Of a stretch of 64,000 bases of DNA, positions 27,155 to 35,968 are shown in pieces (within the stretch, counting starts at the first letter, position 1; each line of letters begins with the position of its first letter). This DNA is from Psychroflexus lacisalsi (lineage in GTDB: Bacteria > Bacteroidota > Bacteroidia > Flavobacteriales > Flavobacteriaceae), in the NCBI RefSeq assembly GCF_020164495.1, contig NZ_JAIQYZ010000001.1, forward strand, positions 1,116,001 to 1,180,000, in the 5' to 3' direction. The position numbers and the translations under genes were made by a program. The notes under the pieces were generated by a model. That model saw nothing but the letters and a program-made list of their open reading frames with translations. It was not told the DNA's origin and did no database searches.

Positions 27155-27189
27155 CATACAAAAAGCCCTCACTGAGGGCTTTTTGTATG
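27155..27189. terminator. Bidirectional terminator between the TPR gene and rpoD
   Basis: A near-perfect 17-bp inverted repeat centred on 27172 (CATACAAAAAGCCCTCA and its complement), with AAAAA and TTTTT inside the arms, so it can stop transcription from either side. Confidence 0.88.
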
Positions 27190-27215
27190 AATTACTGATT
27201 TTTAAATCAAAAATT

Positions 27216-28079
27216 TTACCCTAAATAAGTTTTAAGGATTGTGCTTCTCGATGTGTGTTTTAATCGTCTTACGCCTTTTTCTTTAATTTGACGAACACGT
27301 TCTCTGGTAAGACCAAAGGTCTCACCAATTTCTTCTAGCGTCATAGGCTGTTGATTCCCTAAACCAAAATAAAGTCTTATGACATCAGCTTCTCTTGTAG
27401 TTAAGGTTTCCAGTGCTCTTTCAATCTCCGTTTGAAGTGACTCATGTAACAGACTATTTTCAGGATTTGGAGATTCTCCAAATTTTAAAACATCATATAG
27501 ATTGGAATCTTCACCTTCAATAAGGGGAGCGTCCATTGATAAGTGACGGCCAGAATTTTTTAGGGATTCTTTTACATCATTTACAGTCATTTCCAATTCT
27601 TTTGCAATTTCATCCGGACTTGGAGGTCTTTGATGACGTTGTTCCAAAATTGCAAAGGTCTTGTTGATTTTATTGATAGAACCAATTTTGTTCAGTGGAA
27701 GTCTAACCACTCGCGATTGTTCTGCCAATGCTGAAAGTATGGATTGTCTGATCCACCACACAGCGTAAGAAATGAATTTGAAACCTCTGGTTTCATCAAA
27801 GCGTTTAGCAGCTTTTATCAATCCAAGATTTCCCTCATTTATAAGATCGGGTAGGGTAAGACCCTGGTTTTGGTATTGTTTAGATACCGATACCACAAAC
27901 CTTAAGTTTGCTTTTGTTAATTTCTCAAGTGCAAGATCGTCTCCAGCTTTGATTCTTTGAGCTAATTCAACCTCTTCTTCAGCTGTAATTAAATCTACTT
28001 TTCCAATTTCTTGGAGATACTTGTCTAGGGATGCAGTTTCTCTGTTGGTAACCTGCTTGGTAATTTTAAGTTGTCTCAT
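27216..28079 (-). CDS. rpoD: Primary RNA polymerase sigma factor RpoD
   Basis: 287 residues, the short form usual in Bacteroidota. Region 1.2 ([19 protein letters not shown]), region 2 with the [15 protein letters not shown] and [15 protein letters not shown] core segments (-10 recognition and melting), region 3, and region 4.2 helix-turn-helix [20 protein letters not shown] near 247-266. It lacks the long region 1.1 of proteobacterial RpoD. This class of sigma factor reads the TTG/TAnnTTTG promoters noted elsewhere in the window. Confidence 0.96.
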   Translation of the reverse strand: MRQLKITKQVTNRETASLDKYLQEIGKVDLITAEEEVELAQRIKAGDDLALEKLTKANLRFVVSVSKQYQNQGLTLPDLINEGNLGLIKAAKRFDETRGFKFISYAVWWIRQSILSALAEQSRVVRLPLNKIGSINKINKTFAILEQRHQRPPSPDEIAKELEMTVNDVKESLKNSGRHLSMDAPLIEGEDSNLYDVLKFGESPNPENSLLHESLQTEIERALETLTTREADVIRLYFGLGNQQPMTLEEIGETFGLTRERVRQIKEKGVRRLKHTSRSTILKTYLG

Positions 28080-28190
28080 TTAGATATATCCTCGATTATC
28101 ATTTTATCTACACATCATTTTACGATGTGAAGACAAGAAATGTTACAGCAGTCTTTAAAAAAATCTTCATGTTAATATCTTTGATACAAA

Positions 28191-28223
28191 AAAAGCCTGC
28201 TTATGATTGATAAGCAGGCTTTT
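28191..28223 (-). terminator. Terminator of the proCBA operon
   Basis: AAAAGCCTGCTTAT and its complement around a 5-nt loop, with the A-run giving a U-tract on the minus strand, 24 bp past the proA stop. Confidence 0.85.
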
Positions 28224-28247
28224 AAAAACTGAAATAATTTTTTAAAA

Positions 28248-29447
28248 TTATTCTCTTATATGACCATCACCCCAAACGTAATATTTGTTTGTGACTAATT
28301 GTTTAAGTCCTAAAGGACCTCTGTGGTGGAGTTTATCTGTAGAGATGGCAAGTTCTGCACCAACTCCCATTTGTCCACCATCTGTGAATCGTGTGGATGC
28401 ATTTTGATAGACAGCTGCACAATCAATTTGTTGCATGAAGTTTAAAGCCAACTCATTATTTTCTGTGATAATAACTGATGAATGACCTCCTGAGTATTTA
28501 TTTATTTTTTCGACTGCTTCATCGAAAGAATCCACTGAACTTAAAACAATTTTCATTGCTAAAAATTCTTCTCTCCAGGTATCTTCTGTAGGAAGTGTTG
28601 GGTAGTCTATGATTTCTTTTACCTTACTATCGGCAAGAATTTCAACATCATACTCATTGTCCAACGTGTCAGCAAGATCTTTAACTTTAGCTTCAAAATC
28701 TGGTAGATTTGAATCTATAAGTACTTTATCTAAAGCATTACATCCAGAAATTTTATCGGTTTTAGCGTTTATAATCACTTTTTTAGCAATATCCCAATCC
28801 GCATCTGGTGCAACATAGAGGAAATTATTACCTCGACCACTTATCAGTACAGCGCATGTAGCTGTTTTCTTGACAAAATCTATAAGTTTTTCACCACCTC
28901 TTGGAACAATTAAATCCATTTTTTCTGGTGGATTACTTAAAAATTCTCTGGTTTCTTCTCGGTTGAGGTGAAGCAGTTTAATCCAATCTTTAGACAATCC
29001 ATTTTCTTCTAAAGCTTGATGCCAACATTCTTCAAGAATAATATTACTGTGATTAGCTTCTTTACCACCTTTAAGGAAAATTTTATTATTGGCTTTAAAA
29101 GCTAAAACTGCAGCCTCAATAGTCACATCAGGTCTGGATTCGTAAATAATCATTATAGTTCCAAAAGGATCCGTTTTATTTACGATTTTTAAGCCTGTAT
29201 CTAAAGTTCTTTCAGAAATAGTGTTTCCTACTGGATCTCCCTGCTCTTTTACTTCCTTGATAGCTTGTATCATACCATCAACCTTTTTTTGGTCAACAAT
29301 CAATCTATCATAAAGGGCTTGATCATCTCGATTGAATGACTCTAGGTCTTTTTTATTCTCTTCGATGATTTCATTTCTTCTTTTATCTATAATTGTCATC
29401 ATAGATTGAAGAACATTATTTTTTGTTTTAGTATCTAATAATTTCAT
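28248..29447 (-). CDS. proA: Glutamate-5-semialdehyde dehydrogenase ProA
   Basis: 399 residues, the second enzyme of proline synthesis: reduces glutamyl-5-phosphate with NADPH to glutamate semialdehyde. Family landmarks: YESRPDVTIEAA near 103-114, LKGGKEANHSN near 125, VPRGGEKL near 180 and the nucleophile region ISGCNALD near 235-242 (Cys). Last gene of proC-proB-proA; 13 bp follow the proB stop. Confidence 0.95.
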   Translation of the reverse strand: MKLLDTKTKNNVLQSMMTIIDKRRNEIIEENKKDLESFNRDDQALYDRLIVDQKKVDGMIQAIKEVKEQGDPVGNTISERTLDTGLKIVNKTDPFGTIMIIYESRPDVTIEAAVLAFKANNKIFLKGGKEANHSNIILEECWHQALEENGLSKDWIKLLHLNREETREFLSNPPEKMDLIVPRGGEKLIDFVKKTATCAVLISGRGNNFLYVAPDADWDIAKKVIINAKTDKISGCNALDKVLIDSNLPDFEAKVKDLADTLDNEYDVEILADSKVKEIIDYPTLPTEDTWREEFLAMKIVLSSVDSFDEAVEKINKYSGGHSSVIITENNELALNFMQQIDCAAVYQNASTRFTDGGQMGVGAELAISTDKLHHRGPLGLKQLVTNKYYVWGDGHIRE

Positions 29448-29460
29448 TTCAATTTATTTT

Positions 29461-30255
29461 TTAGACAGTAAATTTTGTACCGACTTCTTTGCCTTCGAGT
29501 ATGTCAATAATGACATTCTCTTCTTTACCATTGGCTATATAAGTGGGTATGTTTTTACTTGCCGTCATTTTTGCAATTTTAAGTTTAGACTCCATGCCTC
29601 CTCGGCCTTCGCCTTCTCCTTTTTCATTTTCTTGAACGTATTTCTCAACGTCATCGTGCACACGTACATGTCTTAGTAATTCTGAATCTTCATGATCTGG
29701 ATGACCAGTGTATAAACCATCAATATCGGTTAGCATAATAAGCATATCTGCTCCAACTAACTCTGAAACTAAACTTGCTAATTCATCATTGTCAGAAAAC
29801 ATTGACATGGACAAAGACACTGCATCATCTTCATTTGCTATAGGTATAATGCCTTCGGTCAATAGACCTTCATAGCAATTGATCATATTTTCGCGATATT
29901 TTCCAGGAGCAAAGTCCCTTTTAGTCGCCAAAATTTGTCCACATCTCATACCAAAATCATGAAACATCGTGTAGTAATGTCTCATCATTCGAGGTTGACC
30001 CACCGATGAATATACCTGGCGTCGTGTTGTTTTATCTTCAGACAAGCATGAACCAATAACTTCTTTACCAGCAATGGCAGAACCTGAAGAGACTAGAATC
30101 GTAATTATATCTCTTTCATAGAGGTATGCGATTTGTCTTACTAAGTTTTTCAGTATTGGTCCTACAATTCTATTGTTGGTGTTGGTCATTACGTTTGTTC
30201 CAACCTTAACTACTATACGTTTCGAATGCATGTCTTCTAAGTTTAAATTATTCAT
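29461..30255 (-). CDS. proB: Glutamate 5-kinase ProB, short form without PUA domain
   Basis: 264 residues from the ATG at 30255. Two codons upstream (TTG, GTG) are also open but less likely. The kinase begins RIVVKVGTNVM, with VSSGSAIAGKEV near 57-68, NENDAVS-like ANEDDAVS, and GGMESKLKIAKM. It phosphorylates glutamate to start proline synthesis. It ends after the amino-acid-kinase domain, so the C-terminal PUA domain of the E. coli enzyme is absent. The start codon overlaps the proC stop by 8 bp, implying translational coupling. Confidence 0.93.
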   Translation of the reverse strand: MNNLNLEDMHSKRIVVKVGTNVMTNTNNRIVGPILKNLVRQIAYLYERDIITILVSSGSAIAGKEVIGSCLSEDKTTRRQVYSSVGQPRMMRHYYTMFHDFGMRCGQILATKRDFAPGKYRENMINCYEGLLTEGIIPIANEDDAVSLSMSMFSDNDELASLVSELVGADMLIMLTDIDGLYTGHPDHEDSELLRHVRVHDDVEKYVQENEKGEGEGRGGMESKLKIAKMTASKNIPTYIANGKEENVIIDILEGKEVGTKFTV

Positions 30256-31051
30256 CACCAAGTTCTACTGCTCTATTAAATGCGGCATATGCAGCATCTT
30301 GAATAAGCTGTTTAACATTATTGTCATCCATAGAGTCTAGAGCTGCTCTTGTTGTGCCACCTTTAGAAGCTACTCGATCCATCCATTTTTCAGGAGTTAG
30401 ATCTGATTCATTAAATAAGTGAACAGCGCCTTCGAAGGTATTGCTCACCAATATTTTTGAATCATTATCAGAGAATCCCATTTTTTTTGCTGCTTCCAGC
30501 ATAGAAGCCATAAAATAAAATATGTAGGCTGGACCGCTACCAGAGATTCCAGTAGACTTATTGATAAAATCTTCATCTTTCACTCTAATGGATTGTCCTG
30601 TGGTATCCAAAAGATTTCTAATCATCAAAAGCTCAACTCTAGACACTTCTTTTGACTCTGTGTAGGAAGTCACACCTTTACCCACTTTTGCAGGAAGGTT
30701 TGGCATTGTTCTAACCACTTTTTTTACATTCAAACCATTTTGAATATTTTCAATTGTAACCCCTGCCATCAATGAAACAAATATTTGTTGATCATTGATC
30801 ATGGGTTTCATCTTTTCAAACAAATCTTCACTATGGTAAGGCTTTACTGCTATGAAGACTACATCTGCACTTGGTAAACAATCTTGCAGATTGTCGAAAG
30901 TGTCATAATAGCTAACTTCACTTAGCTTATCTAATAATTCTTTTGATATATCATATATCATTAAATTTTTTCTGTTCAGTAATGGGGATTTTGCCATTCC
31001 TTCAGAGTAGGTTAACCCCATATTACCTGCTCCAATAACTAATACTTTCAT
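30248..31051 (-). CDS. proC: Pyrroline-5-carboxylate reductase ProC
   Basis: 267 residues. N-terminal Rossmann fold VIGAGNMGLTYSEGM near 4-18, VKPYHSEDL near 70, then MPNLPAKVGKGVT and the STGISGSGPAYIFYFM and VASKGGTTRAAL signatures. Catalyses the last, NAD(P)H-dependent step of proline synthesis. First gene of the proCBA operon. The unusual order puts the last enzyme of the pathway first. Confidence 0.95.
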   Translation of the reverse strand: MKVLVIGAGNMGLTYSEGMAKSPLLNRKNLMIYDISKELLDKLSEVSYYDTFDNLQDCLPSADVVFIAVKPYHSEDLFEKMKPMINDQQIFVSLMAGVTIENIQNGLNVKKVVRTMPNLPAKVGKGVTSYTESKEVSRVELLMIRNLLDTTGQSIRVKDEDFINKSTGISGSGPAYIFYFMASMLEAAKKMGFSDNDSKILVSNTFEGAVHLFNESDLTPEKWMDRVASKGGTTRAALDSMDDNNVKQLIQDAAYAAFNRAVELGDE

Positions 31052-31250
31052 TTTATTTTTTTAAAGATTTATAAAAAATAATTTTACTATTTAGTGCAAT
31101 GATTATGCATAATAACTAATTTACGGGAATTATCTTTTTATTTTGTATTATTAAACATGTTTTAAGAGAAATCGTGTTTTAATACCAAAAAAGATAAACA
31201 AAACCGAGAATTATTCTATGAAATTTTGTCAGTTGCGCTAGTTTGTCAGT

Positions 31251-31284
31251 AAAAAAAAACGGCTTAGAATTTTCTAAACCGCTT
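31251..31284 (-). terminator. Terminator of the rpsO-pnp unit
   Basis: An imperfect stem (CGGCTTAGAA against TTCTAAACCG) with nine A on the plus strand forming the minus-strand U-tract, 20 bp past the pnp stop. Confidence 0.8.
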
Positions 31285-31303
31285 TGTGATTATTTAACCT
31301 AGA

Positions 31304-33460
31304 TTAAGATTTAGTATCCTCATCTTCTTTTTTCGGGCTTCTTTCAGGCTTTGATAGAAGTGCTTTTCTAGATACCTTAGGTTTTTTAGTCCTAGGATCA
31401 ACTCCGAAATATTTCACATCCATAACGTCTCCTAATTTTACAACATCAGCAACATTTTCTGTGCGTTCCCACGCAAGTTCAGAGATGTGAAGTAAGACCT
31501 CATTTCCTGGTGCATCATTATATTCAACTACAGCTCCAAAGTCTAGGACTTTTACTACTGTAACTTCATAAACGCTACCTTTCTCCGGTTTGAAGGTGAC
31601 AGAATCAATCTTTGCAAGAACTTTGTCAATTCCTTCTTGTTTTGTACCAAGAATTTCAACTATACCTTCTTCAGTTACAGGATCCTCATTGATTACTATT
31701 TCTGTTCCAGTAGTTTTTTGTAATTCTTGAATGACTTTACCTCCAGGTCCTATCAATGCACCAATAAATTCATTTGGAATTCTTCTGGTGATAATTTTTG
31801 GAGCATGAGCTTTTACAGTTTCATTTGGTGTTGCAATCGTATCTGTAAGTTTTTCTAAGATATGTAATCTACCAGCTCTGGCTTGTTGTAAAGCTTTTAC
31901 TAAGATTTCATAAGGTAAACCTTTTACTTTTATATCCATCTGGCATGCAGTAATACCATCTGCTGTTCCTGTCACTTTAAAATCCATATCCCCCAGGTGA
32001 TCTTCGTCACCTAATATGTCTGAAAGTACAGCATGACGATCGCCATCAGAAATTAATCCCATAGCAATACCAGAAACGGGCTTAGTCATCTTGATACCAG
32101 CATCCATCATAGCCATAGTTCCGGCACAAACCGTTGCCATAGAAGAAGACCCGTTAGATTCTAAAACTTCAGAAACAACTCTTACAGTGTAAGGATTACT
32201 TTCTGGAATCATACCTTTTAAAGCACGTTGTGCAAGGTTTCCGTGTCCAATCTCTCTTCTTGATGTTCCTCTTATTGGATAGGCTTCACCAGTACAGAAA
32301 GGAGGGAAGTTATAATGTAGATAGAATGTCTCTTCACCTTGGTGAGTAGGCATGTCTATAGTGTTAGCTTCTCTGGAAGTACCAAGTGTTACAGTAGCCA
32401 AAGCTTGTGTTTCACCTCTGGTAAAGATTGCAGATCCATGGACTGAAGGCAAATAATCAGTTTCACACCAGATAGGTCTGATTTCGTCTGTCTTTCTTCC
32501 ATCGAGTCTTAAGCCTTCTGCAAGAGTAAGCTCTCTTACTGCCTCTTTTTCTACAGCATAAAAGTATGTTTTGATAAGTTTTTCATTTTCTTCCAATTCT
32601 TCTTCAGAAAACAAAGCTAAAACTTCATCTTTTACTGCTGAAAATGCTTCACCACGGTCTCTTTTGCTGTGACCGCCTTTAGCAATTTCATATATTTTAT
32701 CATAAGCTAGATCGCGAACTCTTTTTTTGAAATCTTCATTATCTTCTGCAACAGCAAATTCTCTTACTGGTTTTTTACCAAAAGCTTCAGCTAGTCTTAA
32801 TTGAGCTTCGACTTGCTTTTTGATATGTTTGTGAGCAAATTGAATGGCTTCAGCCATTTCCTCTTCAGAAATCTCTTTCATTTCGCCTTCTACCATCATC
32901 ACAGAATCCATAGAAGCACCAATAATCATATCGATGTCTGATTCTTTAAGCTGGCTACGGCTTGGATTGATAATGAATTCACCATTTATTCTTCCGACTC
33001 TTGCTTCAGAAATAGCTGTTTCAAAAGGAATGTCAGAAAGCTGAATTGCTGCAGATGCAGCAAGACCTGCCAAGGCGTCTGGCATGACTTCTTCGTCGTG
33101 AGACATCAACTGAATCATCACTTGTGTTTCAGTTCTGTAACCATCAGGGAAAAGAGGTCTTAATACACGATCAACTATTCTCATAGTAAGGACTTCACCA
33201 TCGCTTGGTCTGGCTTCTCTTTTGAAAAAACCACCTGGATAACGTCCAGCCGCTGCAAATTTTTCTCTGTAATCTACTGTTAATGGAAAGAAATCCATCG
33301 TGCTCTCCTTGTAAGAAGAAACAACTGTACAAAGCAACATAGCATTGCCCATCTGGACAACTACGGAACCGTGTGCTTGTTTTGCTAATTTACCAGTCTC
33401 AAGTTTGATTTCTCTACCGTCACCGAGATCGATAATTTCGCTAAATGTTTTTGGAATCAT
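31304..33460 (-). CDS. pnp: Polynucleotide phosphorylase Pnp
   Basis: 718 residues. Two RNase PH-like cores (first about 10-230; second about 320-550 with the GRKTDEIRP and [15 protein letters not shown] signatures), a KH domain near 557 onward ([16 protein letters not shown]) and a C-terminal S1 domain (about 625-695). A 3'-to-5' phosphorolytic exoribonuclease of the degradosome type. Follows rpsO as in many bacteria. A small CGTTC/GAACG hairpin sits in the rpsO-pnp spacer at 33546-33559. Confidence 0.97.
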   Translation of the reverse strand: MIPKTFSEIIDLGDGREIKLETGKLAKQAHGSVVVQMGNAMLLCTVVSSYKESTMDFFPLTVDYREKFAAAGRYPGGFFKREARPSDGEVLTMRIVDRVLRPLFPDGYRTETQVMIQLMSHDEEVMPDALAGLAASAAIQLSDIPFETAISEARVGRINGEFIINPSRSQLKESDIDMIIGASMDSVMMVEGEMKEISEEEMAEAIQFAHKHIKKQVEAQLRLAEAFGKKPVREFAVAEDNEDFKKRVRDLAYDKIYEIAKGGHSKRDRGEAFSAVKDEVLALFSEEELEENEKLIKTYFYAVEKEAVRELTLAEGLRLDGRKTDEIRPIWCETDYLPSVHGSAIFTRGETQALATVTLGTSREANTIDMPTHQGEETFYLHYNFPPFCTGEAYPIRGTSRREIGHGNLAQRALKGMIPESNPYTVRVVSEVLESNGSSSMATVCAGTMAMMDAGIKMTKPVSGIAMGLISDGDRHAVLSDILGDEDHLGDMDFKVTGTADGITACQMDIKVKGLPYEILVKALQQARAGRLHILEKLTDTIATPNETVKAHAPKIITRRIPNEFIGALIGPGGKVIQELQKTTGTEIVINEDPVTEEGIVEILGTKQEGIDKVLAKIDSVTFKPEKGSVYEVTVVKVLDFGAVVEYNDAPGNEVLLHISELAWERTENVADVVKLGDVMDVKYFGVDPRTKKPKVSRKALLSKPERSPKKEDEDTKS

Positions 33461-33572
33461 AGTAATGATTTTAAGGTTATACGTTTTTTCTTAAGTAAAT
33501 GTCGTTGTGTTGTTGTTTAGAAAAAAATGTAAAACCAGTGGAAGTCGTTCTAAGGAACGCTTTTAAACTAAA

Positions 33573-33594
33573 AAAGGGGCAAAATTGCCCCTTT
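33573..33594 (-). terminator. Terminator or attenuator behind rpsO
   Basis: AAAGGGGCAA-TTGCCCCTTT hairpin directly after the rpsO stop, with T-tracts on both strands. It lies between rpsO and pnp, so partial read-through may set pnp levels. Confidence 0.8.
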
Positions 33595-33598
33595 AATT

Positions 33599-33868
33599 TT
33601 ATTTTCTTAATCCTAATTCTTTTACAATTGCTCTGTACCTCATAATGTCTTTCTTCATGAGGTAGTCAAGAAGATTTCTTCTTTTACCAACCAATTTAAC
33701 CAAAGATCTTTCAGAATTATAATCTTTTCTATTTGTTTTAAGGTGTTGAGAAATGTGCTCAATTCTTTGAGTCATTAATGCAATCTGTCCTTCTGCAGAA
33801 CCAGAGTCTTTCTCGTTCTTACCATGTTTAGCAAATAATTTGCCCTTTTCTTCTAGTGTTAAGTACAT
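33599..33868 (-). CDS. rpsO: 30S ribosomal protein S15
   Basis: 89 residues, the full normal length. Carries the conserved LMTQRIEHISQHLKTNRKDYNSERSL rRNA-binding core (about 30-56) and the RRNLLDYLMKKD segment. Binds 16S rRNA early in 30S assembly. Located between accD and pnp. Confidence 0.98.
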   Translation of the reverse strand: MYLTLEEKGKLFAKHGKNEKDSGSAEGQIALMTQRIEHISQHLKTNRKDYNSERSLVKLVGKRRNLLDYLMKKDIMRYRAIVKELGLRK

Positions 33869-33968
33869 GCCAATATTATTTCAATAATTTTTATGCTAGA
33901 ATAGATTTTCTATTCGATCGCGCAAAAATAGCTTTTTAAAATTAAATAGAATATCAATTCTCAAAAAA

Positions 33969-34829
33969 TTACGCTCTTACCGGCTCATTCATAATAAGAT
34001 CAATATAAAGATTGATTTTATGCTTGAGCTCCTTTCTGTGAGAGATAAAATCTAAAAATCCATGTTCTTTTAGAAATTCTGAAGATTGAAACCCATCAGG
34101 CAAATCTTTTCCAGTCGTATCTTTCACTACTCTTGGACCAGCAAAGCCTATCAAGGCACCTGGTTCTGATATGTTAATATCTCCAAGCATTGCAAAAGAA
34201 GCTGTTGTACCTCCTGTTGTAGGATCTGTACATAACGATATGTAAGGTAACTTTGCTTTTGCAAGCTGCGTGAGTTTTATAGAAGTTTTTGCTAATTGCA
34301 TTAAGGATAATGCTGCTTCCATCATCCTTGCGCCACCAGATTTTGAAATAAGGATCAAAGGGCACTTATTAGCAATAGCATGATCTACAGCCCTTGCAAT
34401 TTTTTCGCCTACAACAGACCCCATGGATCCGCCGATGAATTTGAAATCCATTGCTGCAATAACCACTTTTTTACCTTTAGATTTACCAATACCAGTTCTT
34501 ATAGCGTCATTAAGGCCAGTTTTCTCTTCGACCTCTTTCAATCTATCCTTATACTTTTTAGTATCTTCAAACTTTAAAGGGTCTTTAGATTTTAACTTAC
34601 TATCCAGTTCTTCAAATTTTCCGTTATCGAATAGAATGTCAAAATATTCTGCACTTCCTATCCTGACGTGGTAATCATCTTCAGGACTTACAAAAAAGTT
34701 CTTTGCAAGTTGTTCTGCATCGATTATTTTACCTGTTGGAGATTTATACCATAAGCCTTTTGGGACGTCTTTTTTGTCCTCAGTTGATGTTTGGATACCT
34801 TTTTTCTTTCTCTTAAACCAAGCTGCCAT
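33969..34829 (-). CDS. accD: Acetyl-CoA carboxylase carboxyltransferase beta subunit AccD, without zinc ribbon
   Basis: 286 residues. The crotonase-fold transferase domain is intact: [20 protein letters not shown] near 129-148, [18 protein letters not shown] near 164-181 and [13 protein letters not shown]. It transfers the carboxyl group from biotin to acetyl-CoA together with AccA (not in the window). The N-terminus ([16 protein letters not shown]...FFVSP) aligns by eye with the region that normally holds a Cys4 zinc ribbon, but all four Cys are missing. Follows fbaA by 17 bp on the same strand. Confidence 0.94.
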   Translation of the reverse strand: MAAWFKRKKKGIQTSTEDKKDVPKGLWYKSPTGKIIDAEQLAKNFFVSPEDDYHVRIGSAEYFDILFDNGKFEELDSKLKSKDPLKFEDTKKYKDRLKEVEEKTGLNDAIRTGIGKSKGKKVVIAAMDFKFIGGSMGSVVGEKIARAVDHAIANKCPLILISKSGGARMMEAALSLMQLAKTSIKLTQLAKAKLPYISLCTDPTTGGTTASFAMLGDINISEPGALIGFAGPRVVKDTTGKDLPDGFQSSEFLKEHGFLDFISHRKELKHKINLYIDLIMNEPVRA

Positions 34830-34846
34830 AAATTATAGGTGCTAAA

Positions 34847-35914
34847 TTATAATGTGTTGATATTATTTAGATCTTTAAAGGCTTTCTCTAATCTTGTGAT
34901 GAAAGTAATTTCGCCTTCTCTTAACCATTTTCTTGGGTCGTAATATTTTTTATTAGGAACACCATCTCCATCAGGATTACCTATTTGGGTAGATACATAT
35001 TCTTTTTTACCGATCATGTAATCTCTTATGCCTTCTGTAAAAGCATATTGTAAATCAGTATCAATATTCATTTTGATAACTCCGTAACCTATAGCTTCTT
35101 GAATTTCTTCAACAGTAGAACCACTTCCTCCGTGAAATACAAAATCGATGTGGTTATTTTCTACTTTAAATTTTTCAGAAACGAATTCTTGTGAATTTTT
35201 AAGAATTTTCGGCGTAAGTTTTACATTTCCTGGTTTGTAAACTCCGTGAACATTTCCGAAGGCTGCAGCGATTGTAAACTGATCTGAAACTTTGCTCAAT
35301 TCTTCATATGCATAAGCAACTTCTTCAGGTTGAGTATACAGTTTTGAAGAATCTATATCTGTATTATCAACACCATCTTCTTCACCACCTGTAACACCAA
35401 GTTCAATTTCTAGTGTCATTCCCATCTTTTTCATTCTTTCAAGATAGGTTTTACAAATTTCAATGTTTTCTTCAATAGGTTCTTCGGACAGATCGATCAT
35501 GTGAGAGCTGTAAAGAGGCTTCCCATGAACCTTAAAGAATTTCTCACCTTCATCTAATAAACCGTCAATCCAGGGCAATAATTTTTTCGCACAATGGTCT
35601 GTATGAAGAATAACAGTAGCTCCGTAAGCTTCTGCTAAATCGTGAATATGTTTTGCGCCAGTTGCAGCTCCTTTGATTGCGGAAAGTTGGTTTTCATTAG
35701 ATAAACCTTTACCAGCATTGAACTGAGCACCACCATTAGAAAATTGAATTATAACTGGTGAATTTAATTTGGCTGCTGTTTCAAGAACTGCATTTATAGT
35801 ATTAGATCCTACAACATTAACTGCTGGGAGAGCGTAATTATTTTCTTTAGCATGCTGAAAAATGGCTTGCACTTCTTTTCCTGTTGCTACACCTGGTTTG
35901 ATATTGTGACTCAT
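34847..35914 (-). CDS. fbaA: Class II fructose-bisphosphate aldolase
   Basis: 355 residues, class IIA zinc-dependent aldolase of glycolysis and gluconeogenesis. The HTDH motif at 104-107 gives the catalytic Asp (D106) and a zinc His (H107). The FVFHGGSGS phosphate-binding loop lies near 258-266 and NIDTDLQYA near 285. Middle gene of a leftward run tamL-fbaA-accD. Confidence 0.96.
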   Translation of the reverse strand: MSHNIKPGVATGKEVQAIFQHAKENNYALPAVNVVGSNTINAVLETAAKLNSPVIIQFSNGGAQFNAGKGLSNENQLSAIKGAATGAKHIHDLAEAYGATVILHTDHCAKKLLPWIDGLLDEGEKFFKVHGKPLYSSHMIDLSEEPIEENIEICKTYLERMKKMGMTLEIELGVTGGEEDGVDNTDIDSSKLYTQPEEVAYAYEELSKVSDQFTIAAAFGNVHGVYKPGNVKLTPKILKNSQEFVSEKFKVENNHIDFVFHGGSGSTVEEIQEAIGYGVIKMNIDTDLQYAFTEGIRDYMIGKKEYVSTQIGNPDGDGVPNKKYYDPRKWLREGEITFITRLEKAFKDLNNINTL

Positions 35915-35968
35915 AATCTTGTATTTAATTAGTAATTCGAAGGCGTAAATTTAAGAAATATTAATCTA

